Origin: Selenomonadaceae bacterium
GTDB lineage: Bacteria > Bacillota > Negativicutes > Selenomonadales > Selenomonadaceae
DNA: 39,861 nt
NCBI GenBank assembly: GCA_017518105.1
Contig: JAFWWC010000021.1
Span: 1-39,861 of the forward strand
Direction of reading: 5' to 3'
The translations under genes were made by a program, and so were the position numbers. Under the pieces are notes generated by a model. It saw only the letters and a list, made by a program, of their open reading frames with translations. It searched no databases and was not told the DNA's origin. Of this stretch, positions 33,485 through 39,861 are shown in pieces (positions within the stretch are counted from its first letter, which is position 1; every line of letters begins with the position of its first letter).

Positions 33485-34345
33485 TTGGCTAAACTGATTG
33501 AACTAAACACGCAGGAAGATTCGCCGTTCGAGAGCGAGCCGCAACTCTTAGGCGTCTATCATTGGAGCGAGGGCTTGCGGTCAATGCATAAGCACGACGA
33601 CCGACTTGAGCTGAATTTTATCTTGTCGGGCAACGGGACGCAGGTCATCGACGGCGAACTTTGCCACGTGCAGGCGGGCGACGTTCTAATTCACAATGCT
33701 GGCGTCCTCCACGACGAAAGCTTAATGCTTTACTCTAAGGTCGAGGCGTGGTGCATTGCCGTCAAAGGTTTGAAGTTGCCCAGCTTGCAGATTAATGAAC
33801 TCGTCCCGAAGAATTTTCATCCGCGTATTCCCTGCCAAGCCGTCGCCGAGGAATTAGCAAAGCTTTATCCGCTCGTGCACCACTACGCCCAACAAGACGG
33901 CAGCTACCAGATGGCAAACGCCCTAGCCCGCACTATCGTGCTTATCGTCTACAATGTCATTCGTTCAATTGGGCTTGAAGCAATCCAGAATAAAAATCTT
34001 GTCATCGAACAAGTCCGCAATTACATCGAGGAACACTACGACGAAGACTTCAACGTAGCTGACCTCAAAAAGTTTGCCCCCTACAACGAACAATATTTTT
34101 CGCGGCTGTTCAAAGATGCGACGGGCTACACGCCAAAGGAATACATCACCCGCCGCCGAATCGGTAAGGCTCAATGCCTGTTGATTTATACTTATCTGCC
34201 GCTCACGGAAATTTCTTCGCGGGTCGGCTATGATGACCCAAATTACTTTGGCAAGATGTTCAAGAAGATTATCGGAATGTCGCCGCTGTTTTATCGTAAG
34301 AAGTGGCGCGAACTGTCTAGCGGCTCCGTTCCCTCCGACGTATAA
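33485..34345 (+). CDS. AraC-family transcriptional regulator with cupin sensor domain
   Basis: TTG 33485 lies eight bases after GAGG; a GTG at 33476 is inside the ribosome site and is rejected. The 286-residue protein has an N-terminal cupin (HKHDDRLELNFILSGNGTQVIDGELCHVQAGDVLIHNAGVLHDE, read in parts), which usually binds a small effector. The C-terminal double helix-turn-helix (~185-280) has VADLKKFAPYNEQYFSRLFKD and the signature DPNYFGKMFKKIIGMSPLFYRKK. Its target genes are unknown. The divergent serC and the downstream small genes are candidates. It ends at a terminator shared with the small membrane peptide gene. Confidence 0.93.
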   Translation: MAKLIELNTQEDSPFESEPQLLGVYHWSEGLRSMHKHDDRLELNFILSGNGTQVIDGELCHVQAGDVLIHNAGVLHDESLMLYSKVEAWCIAVKGLKLPSLQINELVPKNFHPRIPCQAVAEELAKLYPLVHHYAQQDGSYQMANALARTIVLIVYNVIRSIGLEAIQNKNLVIEQVRNYIEEHYDEDFNVADLKKFAPYNEQYFSRLFKDATGYTPKEYITRRRIGKAQCLLIYTYLPLTEISSRVGYDDPNYFGKMFKKIIGMSPLFYRKKWRELSSGSVPSDV

Positions 34346-34350
34346 AAAAT

Positions 34351-34381
34351 CCCCGCCAAATGTTTGACGGGGAAAATTTTT
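34351..34381. terminator. Bidirectional terminator after the AraC gene
   Basis: CCCCGCCAAA pairs with TTTGACGGGG (one C-A mismatch) around a two-base loop, with A/T-rich tracts on both sides, between convergent genes. Confidence 0.85.
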
Positions 34382-34396
34382 ATTCAAGGCTCGTGC

Positions 34397-34516
34397 TTAG
34401 AAAAGTTTTTGAATCGCGGCGGCGAGGACAACTCCCACTGAGCACACGCCCGCAAACAAGGTTACTGCCATTGCGTAAATTTTATCGCCGTCGAAAACTT
34501 TATCGTTGTTCTTCAT
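34397..34516 (-). CDS. 39-residue single-span membrane peptide
   Basis: A short ORF from ATG 34516 with a strong ribosome site (AAAGGAG, 7 bases upstream) encodes MKNNDKVFDGDKIYAMAVTL followed by FAGVCSVGVVLAAAIQKLF. It has a charged N-terminus and one hydrophobic segment of ~20 residues holding a Cys. It is convergent with the AraC gene and shares its terminator. No family is recognised; the ribosome site, terminator and membrane-segment composition support a real small protein. Confidence 0.6.
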   Translation of the reverse strand: MKNNDKVFDGDKIYAMAVTLFAGVCSVGVVLAAAIQKLF

Positions 34517-34762
34517 GATTAATCGCTCCTTTGAACTTTGCTTTATCCCTTCGGACAGCGTGAATTATATCAGCAGCGCGAAAAATTTCCTTGACTCGTT
34601 TGACTAAGTTTATTTTGGCAATCGTTGACGTGACGCCCTCGAAAATTTTCGTGCACAGAAAAAAGGACGATTCGGTTATCGGCTAAAAATTTTTTCGTAA
34701 CGTGTAGCAAAATTTGACAGCCAACGTATAATAAGAAGAAAGAAATTTGGAGGCGAATGAAA
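34517..34762. other. Spacer between the small membrane peptide and the double-glycine-leader protein
   Basis: A 246-base divergent region. A TTGACA (34714-34719) and a TATAAT (34727-34732) occur upstream of the plus-strand gene but only seven bases apart, so they cannot be one standard promoter. The TATAAT with a weak -35 near 34704 is the likelier -10. No other feature is seen. Confidence 0.5.
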
Positions 34763-35122
34763 ATGGCAAAAGAAATTTTGAAGGACGAAATATTGAATGA
34801 CGAACAGCTCGACAACGTGGCGGGCGGCACGGTCGACGAGACTGACTGGGATATTGCATATTTTTTCAACCAAAAATGGCCCATCGATTTTCCGGAAGAT
34901 TGGGACGAAGCTGTCGCATTGCTTAAAAACATGTTTAAAAAAGCCGGCGTGGACTACGACCCGAGCGAACGAGAGCGCAACGTCTACAGCGTAATCGTTA
35001 ACGGCGAAGTTGGACGTACCATTAAGCGGGAAGAAGCACTCCGCATCCTCGCAGACTACATTCAACGCAACCCAAGCAACCCAGGCAACTCTAGCGGACC
35101 ACCTTCAATGCGACCCAGGTAA
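34763..35122 (+). CDS. Small protein with double-glycine (bacteriocin/RiPP-type) leader
   Basis: ATG 34763 lies nine bases after GGAGG; ATG 34757 is too close. The 119-residue product begins MAKEILKDEILNDEQLDNVA then GGT. The L-x-DEQLDNVAGG block is the classical double-glycine leader removed by C39-peptidase ABC exporters, placing cleavage after residue ~22. The remaining ~97 residues are acidic and aromatic early (DETDWDIAYFFNQKWPIDFP), then helical (WDEAVALLKNMFKKAGVDYD, REEALRILADYI), ending in a Pro/Ser/Asn-rich tail. There are no Cys, so a lanthipeptide or ranthipeptide core is unlikely. No exporter, immunity or modification gene adjoins it. It could be a secreted peptide, a precursor, or a regulator using the same export signal. 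It is a single-gene unit with its own terminator. Confidence 0.7.
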   Translation: MAKEILKDEILNDEQLDNVAGGTVDETDWDIAYFFNQKWPIDFPEDWDEAVALLKNMFKKAGVDYDPSERERNVYSVIVNGEVGRTIKREEALRILADYIQRNPSNPGNSSGPPSMRPR

Positions 35123-35136
35123 ATAAAATAATTTCG

Positions 35137-35162
35137 GCTCCGACGACTATCGGGGCTTTTTT
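35137..35162 (+). terminator. Terminator after the double-glycine-leader gene
   Basis: GCTCCGA (35137-35143) pairs with TCGGGGC (35150-35156; one G-T pair), followed by TTTTTTA. Confidence 0.8.
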
Positions 35163-35163
35163 A

Positions 35164-35192
35164 TTGACGCGGCGTCTTTTGAATGGTAAATT
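35164..35192 (+). promoter_or_regulatory. Promoter for the ilvA operon
   Basis: TTGACG (35164-35169) and TAAATT (35187-35192), 17-base spacer, directly after the terminator T tract and 30 bases before TTG 35222. Confidence 0.55.
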
Positions 35193-35221
35193 ATCGACAC
35201 TAAGCAACGGGAGGTTTTAAT

Positions 35222-36472
35222 TTGAGTGAAAATGAATTGACGCCCGCCGAATTGGTGGAACGCACGACGATTGCCGATGTCTATCGCGCAGATAAACAGC
35301 TAGCCGGCATCGTTAAGAAGACGCGACTTATCCCAAGCGATTTTTTTTCTGAGCTTAGCGGCAACGAAGTCTTCCTTAAGCCAGAGAACATGCAACACAC
35401 TGGAGCCTTTAAATTGCGCGGCGCGTACAACAAGATAAGCCACTTGACCGAAGACGAACGCAACCGCGGAGTTATCACGGCGTCAGCTGGCAATCACGCT
35501 CAAGGCGTGGCGTTCGCGGCTCAAAGGCTCGGCGTCAAGGCGGTTATCTGTATGCCCGCGACTACTCCGATTCTCAAGGTCGAGGCAACTAAGGCTTACG
35601 GCGCGGAAGTTGTCCTGCACGGCGACGGCTTCGACGACGCTTATCAGCATAGTTTGGAACTCTGTAAGGCGCACGGCTATGTTTACGTTCACCCGTTCAA
35701 CGATTTGGAAGTTCTGCTTGGGCAAGGGACGACTGCCCTTGAGATTATCAACGAGCTTAAGGACGTGGACGCAATCTTAGTTCCGATAGGCGGCGGCGGT
35801 TTCGCGTCGGGCGTGGCGTTGGCTACCAAAGTTGTCAGCCCGCAAGTTAAAGTTATCGGCGTGGAACCGGAGAACGCAGCTTGCATGAAGGCGGCACTCG
35901 ACGCGGGCGAGATTGTCTCCTTGAAAAGTTCGGACACGGTCGCGGACGGTTGCGCAGTCAAGACGGCGGGCGATTTGACTTTTGCCTTCTGCCAAAAGTA
36001 CCTAGACGAGATTATCACCGTCAACGAAATGGAAATCATGAGCGCGCTATTGTTCCTCATCGAAAAGCATAAACTCATCGCTGAGGGCGCGGGCGTCTTG
36101 AGTCTGGCGGCGTTGAATAAGCTACCGTTCAAAGGCAAAAAGGTCGTAGCGATTGTCAGCGGCGGCAATATCGACATATCGACCTTGAGTGCGCTGATTG
36201 ACAAGGCGTTAATCGTTCGCGGAAGAATTTTCTGCTTCGGAGTGCTTCTTGCCGATAAGCCCGGCGAACTGTTGAACGTGTCGCGAATCCTCACGGAAGA
36301 AAATGCTAACGTCATCAAGCTTGAACACGACCAAGCCCGCGTGACTGACAGCTTTAAAAAGGTCGTGTTGGAAGTCACGGTTGAGACGCACAATCAAGAG
36401 CACATTGACCGAATCGTTGCCGCGTTGAATCGCAATGGCTACGAAATCGAAAAGATTGACTTGCTCCGTTAA
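35222..36472 (+). CDS. ilvA: Threonine ammonia-lyase
   Basis: The PLP enzyme deaminates threonine to 2-oxobutanoate, the first step to isoleucine, or acts catabolically. The TTG start follows GGGAGG. The 416-residue protein has the PLP lysine K64 in NMQHTGAFKLRGAYN, TASAGNHAQGVAFAAQ, the phosphate-binding VPIGGGGFASGVALA, and EGAGVLSLAAL. One C-terminal ACT-like domain (ILTEENANVIKLEHDQA, ...NGYEIEKIDLL) is present. One ACT domain and ~400 residues match the medium form (TIGR01127), so catabolic TdcB-like and biosynthetic roles are both possible. No other ilv gene is near. It lies six bases before rsmD. Confidence 0.93.
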   Translation: MSENELTPAELVERTTIADVYRADKQLAGIVKKTRLIPSDFFSELSGNEVFLKPENMQHTGAFKLRGAYNKISHLTEDERNRGVITASAGNHAQGVAFAAQRLGVKAVICMPATTPILKVEATKAYGAEVVLHGDGFDDAYQHSLELCKAHGYVYVHPFNDLEVLLGQGTTALEIINELKDVDAILVPIGGGGFASGVALATKVVSPQVKVIGVEPENAACMKAALDAGEIVSLKSSDTVADGCAVKTAGDLTFAFCQKYLDEIITVNEMEIMSALLFLIEKHKLIAEGAGVLSLAALNKLPFKGKKVVAIVSGGNIDISTLSALIDKALIVRGRIFCFGVLLADKPGELLNVSRILTEENANVIKLEHDQARVTDSFKKVVLEVTVETHNQEHIDRIVAALNRNGYEIEKIDLLR

Positions 36473-36478
36473 AATATC

Positions 36479-37021
36479 ATGCGAATTATCACAGGACGAG
36501 CAAAGGGCTTGCGGCTGAAGACGCCAGCGGGACTTGCGACGAGACCGACAAGCGACCGCGTCAAGGAGTCGTTGTTCAGCATATTGAGTGGGCTGATTGA
36601 CTTCGCGGAGGTCGAATCGGTGCTCGACATCTTCGCGGGCACTGGGGCGTTGGGTTTGGAGGCAATTTCACGCGGCGCGGGTTCGGCAACGTTTATCGAT
36701 ATGGCGACGGCGGACATCATACGCGACAACCTAACGCGGGCGAGGTTCACGGGCTGTAGGGTTATGCGCGGCGACTTTGAACGAATCCTTAGGCGGCTCG
36801 GCTCACAGTTCGATTTAATCTTCAGCGACCCGCCATACTCAACGGGGCTTGCGCAAAAATCATTGGAGCTAGTCGCCGAACTAAAATTGCTGAACGCGGG
36901 CGGCTTAATGGTCGTCGAACACGGCGCACAAGAGACTTTGACGGGAAGCTTTGAACTCGTCCGAAGAATAAATTACGGAAACACGACGGCGATAACAATT
37001 TTAAGGGAGAATTCATCATGA
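36479..37021 (+). CDS. rsmD: 16S rRNA guanine-966 N2-methyltransferase RsmD
   Basis: The 180-residue SAM-dependent methyltransferase begins MRIITGRAKGLRLKTPAGLA and has RPTSDRVKESLFSIL, the SAM-binding VLDIFAGTGALGLEAISRGA and the catalytic DPPY (near residue 117) in LIFSDPPYSTGLA. It methylates G966 of 16S rRNA. It starts six bases after ilvA without a clear Shine-Dalgarno, so translation may depend on coupling to ilvA. It overlaps coaD by four bases (ATGA), the common rsmD-coaD pair. Confidence 0.96.
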   Translation: MRIITGRAKGLRLKTPAGLATRPTSDRVKESLFSILSGLIDFAEVESVLDIFAGTGALGLEAISRGAGSATFIDMATADIIRDNLTRARFTGCRVMRGDFERILRRLGSQFDLIFSDPPYSTGLAQKSLELVAELKLLNAGGLMVVEHGAQETLTGSFELVRRINYGNTTAITILRENSS

Positions 37022-37527
37022 AGAAGGCGATTTGCACAGGGAGCTTTGACCCGGTGACCAACGGGCACATAAATATTTTCGAGCGGGCGGCGCGGCTCGT
37101 CGACGAGATGATTATTTGCGTTTTCATCAACGAGCAGAAGAAATATCTCTTCAACATGCAAGAACGCGTCGACCTGTTGCGCGAGGCTACAGTTCATATT
37201 GATAACGTTACTGTGGACGGTTGCAACGGACTAGCCGCCGATTACATAAGGCAACACGACGTTAATTTGATAATTCGCGGGTTGCGTTCGGCGGCGGATT
37301 TTGAATACGAGGTAAACAAGGCGCAGATGATGCGGCACCTCCTTCCGAACGTCGACACGATATTTTTGTTGACAGCTCCAGAGTTTTTGTTTATAAGTTC
37401 TTCGGGCATAAGGGAGCTAGCGCATTTCGGCGGCGACGTGCATGGACTCGTGCCGGAGTGTGTGGAGTTTGCCCTTCAAGCTAAAATGAAAGCTAATTCC
37501 TCAATCGACGACTTTAAGAGGGGATGA
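37018..37527 (+). CDS. coaD: Phosphopantetheine adenylyltransferase
   Basis: CoaD transfers AMP from ATP to 4'-phosphopantetheine in coenzyme A synthesis. The 169-residue protein has the nucleotidyltransferase motif TGSFDPVTNGH (T/GxH signature), LIIRGLRSAADFEYE, the hydrophobic pocket LTAPEFLFISSSGIREL and the expected length. Start and end overlap or abut neighbours (rsmD and the coiled-coil gene), consistent with one operon. Confidence 0.97.
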   Translation: MKKAICTGSFDPVTNGHINIFERAARLVDEMIICVFINEQKKYLFNMQERVDLLREATVHIDNVTVDGCNGLAADYIRQHDVNLIIRGLRSAADFEYEVNKAQMMRHLLPNVDTIFLLTAPEFLFISSSGIRELAHFGGDVHGLVPECVEFALQAKMKANSSIDDFKRG

Positions 37528-37529
37528 TT

Positions 37530-38240
37530 ATGGCAGTACGCAACACATTGGACAAGATAGAAAGTTTGGTGGCGGGTGCGCCGCATTTGCCGCTGACGAA
37601 CAAAACGCTTATATCGGAAGAAGATTTGATTCACTTGGTGGAGGAGCTACGCAAGGATTTGCCGCAAGAACTCGAACACGCAACTGAGGTCATGAAGGAA
37701 CGCGACAACATCTTGAACAACGCACAACTTGAGGCGAGCAACATCATCAAGCAAGCACAAATTCAGGCGGAGCAAATGCTTGACGAGAATGACATTGTTA
37801 TCAAGGCGCGGGAAAAGTCGCGAATGGTTTTAAGTCAGGCACAGCAACAAGAAGCCGAGATAATGGAGCGGACGCGGCAGAATTCCAAGCAACTGCAAGA
37901 GGACGCCGACCGCTACGCCAATCAAGTCTTCGACCAGCTGATTGCTCACGTGTCGAACACTTTCCAAGGCGTGCAACAGGCGCAATCGGGTCTTGAACAT
38001 GCGCGGCAAATCCTTCAGCAGGCAAAACTCCAGATGAATCAGCAGGCGGCTCAGCAAGCTTACTCTCAATCTTATTCGCAGACGAATTACAACCCGCCGC
38101 CGCAATATGACCAAGGTCAGCAACAGTACAATCAGCCGCCGCAATACGACCAAACTCAGCAACAATACAATCAGCCGCCGCAATACGACCAAGCCCAGAC
38201 GCAATACAATCAACCGCAATATCCGCAAGACAAACGATGA
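37530..38240 (+). CDS. Coiled-coil protein with Gln/Pro/Tyr repeat tail
   Basis: ATG 37530 lies six bases after AGGGG; the ATG at 37524 overlaps the ribosome site. The 236-residue protein has an N-terminal segment (RNTLDKIESLVAGAPHLPLT) and a long charged coiled coil (~35-170: EELRKDLPQELEHATEVMKE, NIIKQAQIQAEQML, QQQEAEIMERTRQNSKQLQ) like DivIVA or ATP-synthase-b-type helices. The low-complexity tail contains three to four imperfect copies of QPPQYDQxQQQYN. There is no signal peptide. A membrane- or division-associated scaffold is possible; function is not established. It follows coaD by two bases and ends at a strong terminator. Confidence 0.8.
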   Translation: MAVRNTLDKIESLVAGAPHLPLTNKTLISEEDLIHLVEELRKDLPQELEHATEVMKERDNILNNAQLEASNIIKQAQIQAEQMLDENDIVIKAREKSRMVLSQAQQQEAEIMERTRQNSKQLQEDADRYANQVFDQLIAHVSNTFQGVQQAQSGLEHARQILQQAKLQMNQQAAQQAYSQSYSQTNYNPPPQYDQGQQQYNQPPQYDQTQQQYNQPPQYDQAQTQYNQPQYPQDKR

Positions 38241-38248
38241 AACTTCAG

Positions 38249-38273
38249 ACGGAGCCTTCGGGCTCTGTTTTTT
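38249..38273 (+). terminator. Terminator after the rsmD-coaD-coiled-coil operon
   Basis: ACGGAGCC pairs with GGCTCTGT around a stable TTCG tetraloop, followed by six T. Confidence 0.92.
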
Positions 38274-38274
38274 C

Positions 38275-38303
38275 TTGCATTGAAAAAAATCATTTGCTAT
38301 AAT
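38275..38303 (+). promoter_or_regulatory. Promoter for the terminal SGNH-nucleotidyltransferase gene
   Basis: TTGCAT (38275-38280) and a perfect TATAAT (38298-38303) with a 17-base spacer, ~32 bases before ATG 38335. Confidence 0.65.
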
Positions 38304-38334
38304 CGGCGGGAAAATTTTTGATGGAGGTATGTTT

Positions 38335-39861
38335 ATGGACGATAAACTTTTTATCAAACTGCGCGACTGCTTTACGGCAGGCTACACGCTCCCTCAGTAT
38401 TGCATTGACAACGGAATAAAAAAACCTCTCTTTGTGGTGGAAATAAGTTTTGAATCTTTTATTAAAGAGGTTCAAAATCAATTTAAATGCGATAAAAGAT
38501 TGTTGGCACAATTTTGTTTCGTTGACAATGAGAAAGAATTTATAAATATTCCCATGTGGGAATCCCCTATGATTTCTACAACAGTTAAGCTAATGAATAT
38601 TTCTAAAGTAAACCTCAACAACTTTGATGCAATTATTTTATTAACGAAAAAGAATTATGATATTAAATTTAAAAGAATTTTTCGTTTTGATGATTTCGAA
38701 AATGTTTTTATTCGGCGAACGTACGTGGATATTCCTCTGCTACACTTTTTACAACGCCATCCAAAAGTGAAGTTATTTCTGACGAATTTTCCAGATAGAA
38801 TTATTCGTTATGAGGGCGGTAAAGAATTTGATTCTACACTCGCAGATTACGGTGAATTGAAAAAAACTCTCGCAAAAAGCGTAGACAAAGGGATTAATGT
38901 TATTACTCCTTTTGATAAGTTTGGTTATAATAATTCACAAGTTATTTCATTACTCAAAGACGCTATTACAATAACACATCCTGACGGCTCAACTACAATG
39001 TTAGATGATGATGACCCTTTAGTGAGAATTCAAAAAGGAAAACGCACGACGGCTTATCAGCCCGAAAAATTTTTAAATAGAATTTTTATTTGTGGCACTT
39101 GTCACTGGTATGGCACGAATACTTCTTTTGATAAAACTATCGCGAGCTATCTACAGAAAATGCTTAACGAAAACAATTTACCTTATCGCGTTGAAAACGA
39201 AGGACAATGTTATTGGGGACGTTATCAGGATATTTTTTATAATCTTAACAAATTGTCTCCTATGCCTAATGATATAATTTTTATTGCTATCATGGGTATG
39301 CGCTCAACTAGTAATAATATTCCTTTTTTTGATGTTAGTAATGCTTTTGATTCACCCCATGATTATCGAGAAATTTTTTGCAGAAAAGGTCATGTCAATG
39401 AACTGGGTTATAAGCTTGTGGCGGAGAAGTATTTTGCATTCCTGACGGAGAACAATTTCTTCCGCGATAAGGAATTCAATTATCCATTACCCCCCCCCCA
39501 TTATCATCACAGATACGGCATACCGTCTTGGGTCGAGCAGGGCGGCATAAGCTCAAATATCGTCAACGAAGAACTGGAAGCTTATAAAGAACAGCTTAAG
39601 GCTAAGAGACCTCAAATCGGGGCACTGGTCATGAATTGCAATCCGTTCACGCTGGGACATCAATATCTGGTCGAGTATGCGGCGGCTAAAGTTGACAAGC
39701 TTTATATCTTCGTCGTGGAAGAGGACAAAAGCGAATTCCCCTTTGCAGACAGGATAGAACTAGTGCGGCAAGGCGTAAGGCATCTTTCCAACGTCGAAGT
39801 CTTGCCGAGCGGGAAGTTCATCATATCGCAGACGACCTTTAGCGGCTACTTCAGCAAGGCA
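38335..39861 (+). CDS. SGNH-like / CitC-type nucleotidyltransferase fusion protein with C10 tract, 3' end outside window
   Basis: The frame is open from ATG 38335 (GGAGGT six bases upstream) to the window edge, 509 codons. Residues ~1-245 are not recognised. Residues ~248-375 look like an SGNH hydrolase-like domain: IFICGTCHWYGTNTSF (near C253, where a catalytic Ser would be expected), DIIFIAIMGMRS and KGHVNELGYKLVAEKYF (H353). Residues ~428 onward match the citrate lyase ligase (CitC) nucleotidyltransferase: LVMNCNPFTLGHQYLVEYAA, YIFVVEEDKSEFPFADRIEL and FIISQTTFSGYF. No citrate lyase genes adjoin, so a surface-sugar or other adenylyl/cytidylyl-transfer role is possible. A run of ten C (39490-39499) encodes Pro386-388, between the two domains. 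Codons are AT-rich to ~39405 and GC-rich after. Confidence 0.8.
   Translation, partial: MDDKLFIKLRDCFTAGYTLPQYCIDNGIKKPLFVVEISFESFIKEVQNQFKCDKRLLAQFCFVDNEKEFINIPMWESPMISTTVKLMNISKVNLNNFDAIILLTKKNYDIKFKRIFRFDDFENVFIRRTYVDIPLLHFLQRHPKVKLFLTNFPDRIIRYEGGKEFDSTLADYGELKKTLAKSVDKGINVITPFDKFGYNNSQVISLLKDAITITHPDGSTTMLDDDDPLVRIQKGKRTTAYQPEKFLNRIFICGTCHWYGTNTSFDKTIASYLQKMLNENNLPYRVENEGQCYWGRYQDIFYNLNKLSPMPNDIIFIAIMGMRSTSNNIPFFDVSNAFDSPHDYREIFCRKGHVNELGYKLVAEKYFAFLTENNFFRDKEFNYPLPPPHYHHRYGIPSWVEQGGISSNIVNEELEAYKEQLKAKRPQIGALVMNCNPFTLGHQYLVEYAAAKVDKLYIFVVEEDKSEFPFADRIELVRQGVRHLSNVEVLPSGKFIISQTTFSGYFSKA
39490..39499 (+). repeat. Homopolymeric C10 tract inside the terminal gene
   Basis: Ten consecutive C in frame (TTA CCC CCC CCC CAT). 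Losing one C brings a stop at 39548-39550; gaining one C brings a stop at 39585-39587. Either change removes the nucleotidyltransferase domain, which begins near 39616. Confidence 0.9.

Noticed and set aside
34714..34732. TTGACA and TATAAT boxes upstream of the double-glycine-leader gene
   Set aside because: The spacer is only seven bases, too short for a sigma-70 promoter; at most the TATAAT is used with a different -35.
34763..35122. The double-glycine-leader protein as the missing substrate of the radical SAM maturase at 18553
   Set aside because: It has no cysteine, whereas SCIFF-type maturases act on Cys residues, and it lies 15 kb away in its own transcription unit.
39092..39277. Hydrophobic 61-codon plus-strand ORF
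   Set aside because: It is an out-of-frame shadow of the AT-rich SGNH-like coding region; no independent ribosome site.
39600..39861. Citrate lyase ligase (citC) as the name of the terminal gene
   Set aside because: Only the nucleotidyltransferase domain matches; the N-terminal half is different and no citDEF genes adjoin.

Overview
The window looks like a chromosomal segment of a Negativicutes bacterium (Selenomonadales-like, a Gram-negative-enveloped Firmicute). This is inferred from Firmicute-style gene content: strong GGAGG ribosome sites, many TTG/GTG starts, SpoIID next to queA-tgt, hisZ, yebC-ruvC-ruvA, the large B12-binding-type radical SAM/DUF2344 protein, and a SCIFF-type radical SAM maturase. 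Most genes are moderately GC-rich. AT-rich patches occur around 16.2-17.4 kb and 38.3-39.4 kb. No tRNA, rRNA or CRISPR array was seen.

Layout. 1-7743 is on the minus strand: a truncated exported amidohydrolase, then (read from 7743 downward) tsaE-tsaB-two rimI-like acetyltransferases-LPP20-like secreted protein-CHASE2 adenylate cyclase-metallo-beta-lactamase-fold hydrolase-GAF/GGDEF diguanylate cyclase. The last eight are tightly packed or overlapping, so a tRNA t6A/ribosome-modification unit runs into a nucleotide second-messenger unit. 7915-15825 is on the plus strand: a DUF2314-like protein, an FAD-dependent oxidoreductase, a polytopic membrane protein, SpoIID, a PheC-like binding-protein-fold protein, queA and tgt. 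15826-18513 is a more AT-rich accessory stretch: a ~20 bp tandem repeat, a TPR/coiled-coil protein, a BrnT/BrnA-like toxin-antitoxin pair bracketed by two near-identical terminators, and an asparaginase.

18553-21538 (minus) is hisZ-HD protein-SCIFF-type radical SAM/SPASM maturase, with no precursor peptide beside it. 21665-22693 is an orphan iron(III)-type lipoprotein binding protein. 22757-28339 (minus) is tyrS-NlpC/P60-GNAT-yebC-ruvC-[IscB element]-ruvA. The IscB element carries an upstream HEARO/omega-RNA region and left- and right-end hairpins. It sits exactly between ruvC and ruvA, and the IscB reading frame runs without a stop into RuvA.

28458-38240 is mainly plus strand: rodA, three consecutive hairpins, the radical SAM/DUF2344 protein, convergent serC (minus), an AraC-type regulator, a 39-residue membrane peptide (minus), a small protein with a double-glycine leader, threonine ammonia-lyase, rsmD, coaD and a coiled-coil protein with PPQYDQ repeats. 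The window ends inside a gene combining a probable SGNH-like domain and a citrate-lyase-ligase-type nucleotidyltransferase domain. An in-frame run of ten C lies between the two domains, and the first ~1.07 kb of the gene is AT-rich.

The best candidates for something unusual are the IscB insertion with its IscB-RuvA read-through fusion, the C10 tract as a phase switch, and the radical SAM maturase without a precursor. Next come the small double-glycine-leader protein and the combined cAMP/c-di-GMP operon.
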